A stretch of DNA of 64,000 nt from G963677325 sp963677325 (GTDB taxonomy: Bacteria; Bacteroidota; Bacteroidia; Bacteroidales; Prolixibacteraceae), in NCBI GenBank assembly GCA_963677325.2, contig CAXXGM010000006.1, forward strand, positions 248,001-312,000. The letters run 5' to 3'. Positions 45,873 through 53,103 of this stretch are shown piece after piece. Both the position numbers and the translations under genes were made by a program. The number at the start of each line of letters is the position of its first letter. Within the stretch, counting starts at the first letter, position 1. The notes beneath the pieces are model-generated. The model was not told where the DNA came from. It saw nothing but the letters and a program-made list of their open reading frames with translations, and made no database searches.

Positions 45873-46056
45873 TTATGTCAACAAAACTGTCTGGAAGGAT
45901 AAATGGATAAAGTTTATCTTGGGGGATTCCATTTTTGCAGCGGAAACCCTTGCTCTTGCATGGTTTGTCTTTGGACTCAAAACAGGATGGAGCCTCGAAA
46001 AGAAACATTCAACGGAGAAGAGCGGTAAATTGCAAATGGCTGAAGCGGAAGAATAA
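45873..46056 (+). pseudogene. Tail of a small membrane protein
   Basis: An open frame without a start reads VNKTVWKDKWIKFILGDSIF, AAETLALAWFVFGLKTGWSL, then a charged end and TAA at 46054-46056. One hydrophobic segment is visible. The family is not recognised; probably a remnant in this eroded interval. Confidence 0.4.
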
Positions 46057-46065
46057 TAAGTAAGG

Positions 46066-46232
46066 ATCACAAAGTATCACAAAGTTATTCACAAAGTATC
46101 ACAAAGTTAATATATTGTACCTGTAAATGATCTCAAAGTAACACAAAGTGGCACAATGTTATTCACAAACTAACATAAAATGAGTATATTGTATATGTGA
46201 AACTTTGTGTTTTTACTTTGTGGAACTTTGTG
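46066..46232. repeat. CACAAAGT array upstream of GxxExxY gene
   Basis: TCACAAAGTA, TCACAAAGTTA, TTCACAAAGTA, TCACAAAGTTA in 10-11-nt steps (46067-46109). A second block of the same kind (46128-46210) follows, and then inverted units ACTTTGTG at 46202-46232. The second block recurs downstream of the gene at 46626-46699. Confidence 0.75.
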
Positions 46233-46243
46233 AGCTCAACTCT

Positions 46244-46615
46244 ATGACAGAAAATGATATCAGCAGAATAATATTGGATTGTTCCTTCAAAATTCATTCT
46301 GTACTTGGTCCCGGATTATTGGAAAATACATATAGAACCTGTCTGGCATACGAACTACGAAAAGCGGGACTTACTGTTCAGGAAGAAAAAGCTCTTCCTT
46401 TAATTTACGAAGAAATTAAATTGGAGTGTGGTTACCGGATAGATATAATGGTTGATTCAAAAGTAATCGTTGAATTAAAGACTGTCGAGGCATTTCAGGA
46501 TGTTCATATTGCGCAGACATTAACTTATATGAAATTATCCGGCTGCCATCTGGGATTGCTTATCAACTTCTATCACAAGTCATTAAAATATGGGATCAAA
46601 AGATTAGTACTTTAG
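46244..46615 (+). CDS. GxxExxY-family protein (PD-(D/E)XK-like)
   Basis: 123 residues from ATG 46244 (MTENDISRIILDCSFKIH). It has the name motif GPGLLENTYRTCL (G-x-x-E-x-x-Y) and a nuclease-fold-like core, GYRIDIMVDSK, VIVELKTVEAF, where Asp and E-x-K fit a PD-(D/E)XK site, then QTLTYMKLSG and LGLLINF. The family is widespread and of unknown function. The gene is bracketed by direct copies of an ~80-bp CACAAAGT-type block, as if it travels with them. An upstream frame extension to 46205 is repeat sequence, not protein. Confidence 0.88.
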   Translation: MTENDISRIILDCSFKIHSVLGPGLLENTYRTCLAYELRKAGLTVQEEKALPLIYEEIKLECGYRIDIMVDSKVIVELKTVEAFQDVHIAQTLTYMKLSGCHLGLLINFYHKSLKYGIKRLVL

Positions 46616-46625
46616 AAAAAAATAG

Positions 46626-46699
46626 ATCACAATGTAGCACGAAGTAATTCACAAAATAACACCAGATGAGTATACTATTGTATTTGTGAAACTTTGTGT
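46626..46699. repeat. CACAAAGT-type block downstream of GxxExxY gene
   Basis: Shares with 46128-46210 the order TTCACAAAnTAACA, ATGAGTATA, TTGTAT, TGTGAAACTTTGTGT. About 75-80 bp, imperfect direct repeat of the upstream block. Confidence 0.7.
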
Positions 46700-46767
46700 C
46701 CTGAATATTAAAATAATAATGCATTTTAGCAGAATATTTAGAATTTATCAAATTAAAACCCATCAAT

Positions 46768-47106
46768 ATGCCAACGGTTCGATTCAAGGTCACAATTCAT
46801 TCCTTCCTCATTCTGTTTGCATTGACTATTTTTCTCGGAAGTTGTACAAAAGACTCTACAGTCAGTGAGGATTCCCTCTATAATCCCTCCATTACCGATA
46901 TAACGGCCAATGCAACTTTGCAGGAACTTCAGCAGGGCCGTGAACTTTACATTTCCTATTGCAACAGATGTCATGGATTTTACTTGCCGGAAAGTTATAC
47001 CCCCACCGAATGGAAAAACATCATGACCAGCATGGGTCCAAAAGCAAATCTTTCTTCGTCCGATTCATTGCTGGTAACCAAATACCTTTGCAAAGGGAAA
47101 CAGTAA
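46768..47106 (+). CDS. c-type cytochrome-like lipoprotein
   Basis: A 112-residue lipoprotein (LTIFLGSC lipobox, Cys near 26) with one heme-binding motif CNRCHGF (about residues 65-71) preceded by LQQGRELYISY and followed by YTPTEWKNIMTSMGPKANLS, with Met near 89 as possible axial ligand. It resembles monoheme lipoprotein cytochromes of Bacteroidota with the TPTEWxxIVxxM pattern. Partner oxidoreductase not in the window. Confidence 0.8.
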   Translation: MPTVRFKVTIHSFLILFALTIFLGSCTKDSTVSEDSLYNPSITDITANATLQELQQGRELYISYCNRCHGFYLPESYTPTEWKNIMTSMGPKANLSSSDSLLVTKYLCKGKQ

Positions 47107-47394
47107 AAGTTGTCTGAACAATGATTGTCTGAACCATGATTGAAGCAGATTAAAGGATTGAGCAGATTGTTCTGACTTTATTCTGCTCTTTCCTGAATGT
47201 TATATGTTGTCTGAAACATCATAATGTTGAAGAAGATTATAGACTGTAGCCTTAAGGAAAAAGAATTAGCCCTAAACATCTATGATTTGAAGTGAAAGTA
47301 ATTACTTGCTTTAGCCTGTCTCCTCCTACATTCTAAAGTCTAAAGCCTAAAGAGCCTTCGTGGAAATTCGTTACAAATTCGTGGAAATTCGCCC
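47107..47394. other. Intergenic interval before blaI
   Basis: It holds GATT-rich repetitive sequence around 47117-47175 and the short array TTCGTGGAAA, TTCGTTACAAA, TTCGTGGAAA, TTCG at 47357-47391 in 10-11-nt steps. No coding frame. Confidence 0.5.
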
Positions 47395-47450
47395 AACTAA
47401 AAAAATAGTTATTTTTTTCTCAAAATATTTGTGTGACTAAAAATATAGTC
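47395..47450. promoter_or_regulatory. Two BlaI-type operator dyads
   Basis: AACTA-N6-TAGTT at 47395-47410 and GACTA-N6-TAGTC at 47435-47450. Both are perfect dyads with five-base arms and a six-base spacer, exactly 40 bases apart. The second lies inside the -33/-7 spacer of the blaI promoter. The dyad layout fits the BlaI/MecI family as I recall it. Confidence 0.7.
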
Positions 47451-47459
47451 TTATATTTG
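47429..47459 (+). promoter_or_regulatory. Promoter of blaI-blaR1
   Basis: TTG at 47429-47431, 20 bases, TATATTTG at 47452-47459. The spacer is occupied by an operator dyad. Confidence 0.7.
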
Positions 47460-47494
47460 CATTGAAGGATTGACATAAATAAAACTTTACTACC

Positions 47495-47872
47495 ATGCAA
47501 TTAACAAGAGCAGAAGAACAGGTGATGCAGATATTATGGGAAATGGGTGAAGGACTGGTGAAAGACGTGCGCAGCCAGTTTGCCGATCCAAAACCGGCAC
47601 GCAATACTGTATCTACTGTGATCAGGATTTTGGAAAAGAAAGGTTTCATCGGCCATACGGGTGAGGGCAAAACATACATCTATTATCCCTTGGTTAAAAA
47701 GAATGAATACTCAAAAAATCAGCTTTTTGGCCTTCTAAAGGATTATTTCAATAATTCTTTCCCGGCGATGGCTACATTCTTTGCAAAAGAAAAAGATCTC
47801 TCTATCCACGAACTTGAAGATTTGCTCGAGGAGACAAAAAAGGAATTATCGCAACGCAAAAAACCTGAATAG
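47495..47872 (+). CDS. blaI: BlaI/MecI-family repressor
   Basis: A 125-residue penicillinase-repressor-type regulator: TRAEEQVMQILWEMGEGLVK and NTVSTVIRILEKKGFIGHTG form the winged helix (the usual TxxT/RLxxKG segment), and the C-terminal part dimerises. In the classical system the partner BlaR1 protease inactivates the repressor on beta-lactam sensing. Here the two genes are adjacent with a 2-base gap. Two dyads in the promoter indicate autoregulation. No beta-lactamase gene is in the window, so the output may be elsewhere. Confidence 0.92.
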   Translation: MQLTRAEEQVMQILWEMGEGLVKDVRSQFADPKPARNTVSTVIRILEKKGFIGHTGEGKTYIYYPLVKKNEYSKNQLFGLLKDYFNNSFPAMATFFAKEKDLSIHELEDLLEETKKELSQRKKPE

Positions 47873-47874
47873 TC

Positions 47875-50436
47875 ATGGAAGCATTTGGAATGTACCTCTT
47901 GAAATCAGCCGTCTGGCTCACGGGCTTCACGCTGATATTTCTTGTATTCCTGCGCAATGAACGATTCTTTGGGCTAAACCGTGCATTCCTGCTCTCCGGC
48001 ATTTTTGCCTCGATCATTTTTCCCATGTTTACCTGGCATTATGCTGTTATATTGCCTCCCCTGCCTGTAGAAGAAATCCAAATACCCGAGATGACAGGAG
48101 AAGTAACTTATATTCCTGCTCCCGCTCCTGCAATACCCTTCTACTGGTGGATTTATATCCTGGGTTTTACCTTTTTGGCATTACGCCTGATCTTTCAAAC
48201 GCTAAAGGTTATCAAGAAACTCCGCAAAACAGGATATGTGAAAAACGGGCCTATCAAAATAGTCCGTACTCCTGAGTATCATGCCTCATTTTCATTTTTT
48301 TCCTTCGTTTTTGTCAATCCTTCAACGCCTGATATTGAAGCGCAGGAAATCGTGAACCATGAGAGCGGCCATATTCAAAACCGTCACTGGTTCGACTTGC
48401 TGCTAATGGAATTATTACGCATCCTGCAGTGGTTTAATCCATTCGCCTGGGTTTATGCTCATCTTGTCCGCCAGAATCATGAATACCTGGCTGATGAAAT
48501 TGCGCTGCGGCGAAGTTCAAACCCTGCAATCTATCAGGCAGCATTATTGAATCAGGTGTTTGGCGTTCCTGTCATCAGCCTCGCCAATTCTTTCAGTAAT
48601 TCGCTAAACAAGAAAAGATTTACAATGATGAAAAAGAAAATACAATCCCCTTTAAGGAAACTCAGATTATTGATGGTATTGCCGTTGATAACGTTAATTT
48701 TTTATGCATATTCGGAGCCTGATTATAAATACCAGTCTTCCAACAACACAATTGCCAATTCTCAAATTCGACAACAGAACAGTGATTTATATTATATTGG
48801 TCAAGACAGCATCAATATTTCTTTTAGCTCAAAATTCGAAAGAAAGGATTTGGCCGATATCATGGTAAGATTGGCAGAATTGGGAATCAAGATCAACTAT
48901 ACTTCACTAAAATTTACCGAAGAAGGCAAATTGAATCAGATTTCTGCATCAATCAAGTATCCTGATGGAGGTGGAAGTTTTTCCTCCAGAGAGTTAACTA
49001 CTTCCCCCGGTCCCGGATTTAGAAGAAAATTGACTTATAGAGCAGCTTCTTTATACGGCAAGGTTCCCATTGATTCCAGTAAATATGATTCGGTGAAGAC
49101 CTCTCCAATTAAAACCGAATTATCCAAATTCATGATTTTAATTGAAACTGGAGTGAATGGAATAAAACTCAAGGGCATAGAAGGTTGCGCATGGAAGGAA
49201 CTCTCATTTAATGTCCCTTTCGCAGAAAAAGCACAAGCCATCGATCAATATGGAATGACACAGAATAGAACTAAAGAGGAATCTGCTAATTCCAGCTTTC
49301 TCTTTACAATTACAAGAACGGATAATGGTATCGCTTTAGAAGGAATAAAGGGTACTGCATGGATTAAATTAAGCTTCAGTTGTAATGGAAATTGTCAACA
49401 GGCTATTAACCAAAACGGAATGACCGGTAACGATCCGTTGATACTCTTTGATGGAAAAGTCATTACAAGAAAAGAAATGCAAAAATTAGATCCGAATAGC
49501 TTTGAATCTGTCAGCGTTCTGAAAGATGAATCTGCAACTCATGTATACGGAGAAAAAGGCAGAAACGGGGTTATCATCATTAAATCAAAGCAATGGAATG
49601 GATCTGATTTAGGTACAAACGATCTATACTTTTACAGGGAAATAGATGAAAAACCTCAATTCCCCGGCGGTAAAAGTGAAATGATGAGATTTCTTGCGCG
49701 AAATCTGAAATATCCTGTAATCGCAAGTGAAAAAGGAGCCGAAGGTACTGCACTGGTCCGTTTTACAGTTACCAAAACAGGACAAATCGATAACGTAAAT
49801 GTGATTGATGATGTCGATCCTTCACTAAAATCTGAGGCTGTGCGTTCGATTATGAAAATGCCTGTCTGGGATCCGGGAAAAAAGAACGGGAAAGCAGTGG
49901 ATGTTGTCTGCACTATCCCATTTAAGTTCATCATTAACAAATCAGGTAATCAACAGACTACGGGTGACACCAGAAGTTTACCCGGTGATTTTGATGAAGT
50001 AATGGTAGTTGGATATGGCTCAAGCAAAACACTATCAGAACCAACTGCAGGAGAAGACCGACCATTTATTAATGTAGAAGTTATGCCTGAATTTCCCGGA
50101 GGTCAAAAAGAAATGATGAAATTCATCAATAATAATTTGAAATATCCGCCTGAAGCTAAAGCTCAGGGTATCCAGGGAACTGTAGTCATCCAGTTTGTAG
50201 TAACCAAAGCCGGTAAATTGGAAAATTTTAAAGTAATGCGCGGAATAAAGCCCTTACTTGATGAAGAGGCTTTACGAGTTCTTAAAGTAATGCCCGATTG
50301 GATTCCAGGCAAACAGGGAGGTAAAGCTGTTGCTGTATATTTCACCCTTCCGTTTCGGTTTGTACTTTCTCCTTCCTCAACGGATCCAACTTCTCCGCCT
50401 CCGCCACCAGCGCCTTCAAACAATAACAGCAATTAA
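47875..50436 (+). CDS. BlaR1/MecR1-like M56 metallopeptidase with TonB C-terminal domains
   Basis: 853 residues. Membrane helices at about 12-28, 38-56, 92-110 and 258-275 surround the M56 zinc site NHESGHIQNRHWFDLL (His162, Glu163, His166) and NHEYLADE (Glu203 region). The periplasmic part is not a penicillin-binding domain. It has two repeats of a FMILIETGVNGIKLKG / FLFTITRTDNGIALEG type (about 415-520), a SusC-plug-like segment SVSVLKDESATHVYGEKGRN (about 543-562), and two TonB_C domains (about 583-683 and 745-835: FPGGKSEMMRF, FPGGQKEMMKF). It ends in a Pro/Ser/Asn tail. It likely senses an envelope signal and controls BlaI; the signal is unknown. Confidence 0.9.
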   Translation: MEAFGMYLLKSAVWLTGFTLIFLVFLRNERFFGLNRAFLLSGIFASIIFPMFTWHYAVILPPLPVEEIQIPEMTGEVTYIPAPAPAIPFYWWIYILGFTFLALRLIFQTLKVIKKLRKTGYVKNGPIKIVRTPEYHASFSFFSFVFVNPSTPDIEAQEIVNHESGHIQNRHWFDLLLMELLRILQWFNPFAWVYAHLVRQNHEYLADEIALRRSSNPAIYQAALLNQVFGVPVISLANSFSNSLNKKRFTMMKKKIQSPLRKLRLLMVLPLITLIFYAYSEPDYKYQSSNNTIANSQIRQQNSDLYYIGQDSINISFSSKFERKDLADIMVRLAELGIKINYTSLKFTEEGKLNQISASIKYPDGGGSFSSRELTTSPGPGFRRKLTYRAASLYGKVPIDSSKYDSVKTSPIKTELSKFMILIETGVNGIKLKGIEGCAWKELSFNVPFAEKAQAIDQYGMTQNRTKEESANSSFLFTITRTDNGIALEGIKGTAWIKLSFSCNGNCQQAINQNGMTGNDPLILFDGKVITRKEMQKLDPNSFESVSVLKDESATHVYGEKGRNGVIIIKSKQWNGSDLGTNDLYFYREIDEKPQFPGGKSEMMRFLARNLKYPVIASEKGAEGTALVRFTVTKTGQIDNVNVIDDVDPSLKSEAVRSIMKMPVWDPGKKNGKAVDVVCTIPFKFIINKSGNQQTTGDTRSLPGDFDEVMVVGYGSSKTLSEPTAGEDRPFINVEVMPEFPGGQKEMMKFINNNLKYPPEAKAQGIQGTVVIQFVVTKAGKLENFKVMRGIKPLLDEEALRVLKVMPDWIPGKQGGKAVAVYFTLPFRFVLSPSSTDPTSPPPPPAPSNNNSN

Positions 50437-50461
50437 CAGAGACGATACTGATAATCAACCC

Positions 50462-50503
50462 AAAGGTCTCACAGCTTTGATCCTGCAAAGTTGTGGGACC
50501 TTT
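50462..50503. terminator. Long hairpin downstream of blaR1
   Basis: Arms of 18 bases (from AAAGGTCTCACA, to GTGGGACCTTT) pair completely in RNA with two G-U pairs around a six-base loop. There is no T-run, so it may be an RNA-stability or attenuating element rather than a simple terminator. Confidence 0.6.
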
Positions 50504-50596
50504 GAATTAGATGATATTGAAGACACCCCTGTTCAGAGTTTCCGGATTAATACTTAATTTAGCATTGGGTTAATTTTTTCAATCATAGATATTCCA

Positions 50597-51157
50597 ATGA
50601 CAACAACTTCAAATAAATACATCTTAAATCAGGATAATTCGGTTCTGTTTATAATCGATATCCAGGAGAAACTGATCCCTGCAATGAAGCAAAGCGAACA
50701 GGTTATTAAAAACGCCTATACATTACTTACCACAGCTCAAAAGTTGGGCATCCCTGTGATTGCCACCGAACAATATCCCAATGGGTTAGGTAAGACGGTT
50801 CCCAATTTGGGCAGTCATCTTGATCCTTTAACAATCTTTGAAAAGGTCAGTTTCTCTGGTTGTATTCCCGGAGTCATATCAACCCTTAAAGACCTTCGTA
50901 GGAAAAAAGTAATCATCGCAGGGATGGAGACCCATGTCTGTGTTTTTCAGACTGTAAGGGATTTGCTCGCCAATGATTTTGAGGTCTTTGTTGCCGCCGA
51001 TGCAGTATGTTCCAGAACAGACGCCAATTACCAGAGCGGATTATCCCTGATGTCTTCGATGGGGGCCGTCATCACCAACACGGAGACCATCTTCTTTGAT
51101 CTGTTAAAAAGAGCCGGAACCCCTGTATTTAAAGAACTTTCCCGTCTGATTAAATAG
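50597..51157 (+). CDS. Isochorismatase-family cysteine hydrolase
   Basis: A 186-residue enzyme with the catalytic triad Asp21 (LFIIDIQEKL), Lys83 (IFEKVSFSGC) and Cys115 (GMETHVCVFQTV). It is nearest to the YcaC-like subgroup by eye (EQYPNGLGKTVPNLGSHLD). The substrate is unknown. It lies between blaR1 and the TldD pair on the same strand, about 200 bases from the latter. Confidence 0.9.
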   Translation: MTTTSNKYILNQDNSVLFIIDIQEKLIPAMKQSEQVIKNAYTLLTTAQKLGIPVIATEQYPNGLGKTVPNLGSHLDPLTIFEKVSFSGCIPGVISTLKDLRRKKVIIAGMETHVCVFQTVRDLLANDFEVFVAADAVCSRTDANYQSGLSLMSSMGAVITNTETIFFDLLKRAGTPVFKELSRLIK

Positions 51158-51355
51158 GAACTCATGATTTTTTAGATGATATTTTCCCTTTCTCCCGTCT
51201 CCCGTTTTCTTTCTCCATGCTCCTGAATATATTATTCATCAATCATAATTTCATTTTATTTATATATTTTTATTCGATTTTAAGTACTAAATTTTTGATA
51301 ACAGACTAAATGATTTTTCGCAATACCTCACCTTCTTATAACTAATAAAATATCT

Positions 51356-53041
51356 ATGAGAACAATCTTTTCATTTTTAATTTTTCTATCTCTTTTCTTG
51401 GGCTGCATGTTAACCCCTGTTTTAACCTACAGCCAGGACAAAATTGTTTCAATTCTCGACGAAGAAATCCAACGTGAGATTCAAATTTTAAAGCAACAGG
51501 AGATTCCGGCCTATTATATCTCCTACCGGGTTGATGAAATCTCAGGACACACGATATCTTCCAGTTTTGGTTCATTAAGCTATTCCAATGGCGGTAAGAC
51601 AAGCAGATTAACCGTTTGTGTAAGGGTCGGAGACCCTCAGTTTGACAATTACCATCCTGCGCGCGGAGGCATTAATTTTTCAATGCCGGCTGAATTTCCA
51701 TCTGCCGATGAACCCTCTGCGATTAAGCAGGTGTTATGGAACGCAACCAGTGAAGCTTATCAGCAGGCGGTCTCGAAATATGCCGCAGCAAAAGCCAGGG
51801 TTTCAACAAAAGTTCAGGATGAGGACAAGTCACCGGATTATACATTAGAGACCGCGAAGAACTATATCGAACCCCCGATAAAACCAGGTGACATCAAGTT
51901 TGATATTCCCTACTGGGAGAGTCGTCTGAAAAAGTATTCAGCCGTATTTTTTAAGGATTCTGCTATTTTCAACGGAACGTCAACCTGCAGTTTCCAGATT
52001 GGCCGCAAGTACTTCGTTTCAAGCGACGGCGATAAAATCGCCCAGAACAGCACCAGCATCCGGGTAGGATTCAATGGTACCATCAAAGCGAAAGACGGAA
52101 TGGAAATGCCTTTGAATGAATCCTATTTCGCCAGTAAGCCGGACGGTCTCCCATCCGATGAAATCATGACTAAAGATGTCAAGACCCTTGTAAATGACTT
52201 AATTCTTCTTAAAACAGCTCCGGTTGCCGAACCCTATTCCGGACCTGCTTTACTTACAGGTAAGGCCGCAGGAGTCTTTTTTCATGAGATATTCGGGCAC
52301 CGTGTAGAGGGGCAGCGTCTGAAGAATGAAGATGACGCTCAAACATTTAAAAAGAAAATCAACGAACAGGTATTGCCGACTGCTTTAAGTTTATTCTGCG
52401 ATCCGCAAATTAATACTTATGCACAAATGGAATTAAGCGGAAGTTACGTGTACGATGAACAGGGTTCAAAAGGTCAGCGCGTGGATATGGTTAAGGATGG
52501 CGTTCTTAGAGATTTTCTGATGTCGCGGACCCCTATCAATAACTTTGCCAAATCCAACGGACACGGAAGGGCCATGGCAGGCATGCAGCCTACAGCAAGA
52601 CAATCGAACCTGGTTGTGGAAACATCACAGCCAAAAACTTCTGAAGAACTACATGCTGAATTAATTCGTCTGATCAAAGAACGAAACAAGACATACGGAT
52701 ATCTCTTTGATAAAGTTGTAGGTGGTTTTACTTCCACAGGCAGGTTTATGCCCAATGCCTTCAACATTACTCCTACCCTGGTTTATAAAGTCTATGCAGA
52801 CGGGCGACCTGACGAAATTGTAAGGGGAGTTGACCTTGTCGGTACTCCGCTTGCTATTTTTTCACAAATTGATCAGGCAGGAGGAAAAATTGAGACATTT
52901 AACGGCTTTTGTGGAGCAGAATCAGGATCAATTCCGGTTGCCTGCGTCTCTCCCATGGTTTTGGTAAAGGTTATCGAGACCCAGAAAAAGTCAAAATCAC
53001 AGGAAAAACCAATTATTTTACCAAGGCCTGACATGGAATAA
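51356..53041 (+). CDS. Secreted TldD/PmbA-family metallopeptidase (with zinc motif)
   Basis: A 561-residue protein with a signal sequence (FSFLIFLSLFLGCMLTPVL, possible lipid Cys near 17). The TldD-type domain carries FFHEIFGHRVEGQRL, the HExxxH zinc motif with His310, Glu311 and His315. Further TldD features are SGPALLTGKAAGVFFHE and SNGHGRAMAGMQPTARQSNL. Cytosolic TldD/TldE processes microcin and TOMM peptides; this one is exported, with unknown substrate. It is followed after 62 bases by a paralogue lacking the zinc motif. Confidence 0.9.
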   Translation: MRTIFSFLIFLSLFLGCMLTPVLTYSQDKIVSILDEEIQREIQILKQQEIPAYYISYRVDEISGHTISSSFGSLSYSNGGKTSRLTVCVRVGDPQFDNYHPARGGINFSMPAEFPSADEPSAIKQVLWNATSEAYQQAVSKYAAAKARVSTKVQDEDKSPDYTLETAKNYIEPPIKPGDIKFDIPYWESRLKKYSAVFFKDSAIFNGTSTCSFQIGRKYFVSSDGDKIAQNSTSIRVGFNGTIKAKDGMEMPLNESYFASKPDGLPSDEIMTKDVKTLVNDLILLKTAPVAEPYSGPALLTGKAAGVFFHEIFGHRVEGQRLKNEDDAQTFKKKINEQVLPTALSLFCDPQINTYAQMELSGSYVYDEQGSKGQRVDMVKDGVLRDFLMSRTPINNFAKSNGHGRAMAGMQPTARQSNLVVETSQPKTSEELHAELIRLIKERNKTYGYLFDKVVGGFTSTGRFMPNAFNITPTLVYKVYADGRPDEIVRGVDLVGTPLAIFSQIDQAGGKIETFNGFCGAESGSIPVACVSPMVLVKVIETQKKSKSQEKPIILPRPDME

Positions 53042-53103
53042 TTTACCGGATGATGAAGAATAATAAAAAAAGAGAATATCAATATAACCAGATAAAGCAC
53101 AAG

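Noticed and set aside
46205..46243. Longer start for the GxxExxY gene
   Set aside because: The added residues are translated ACTTTGTG repeats; the ATG at 46244 begins the conserved domain.
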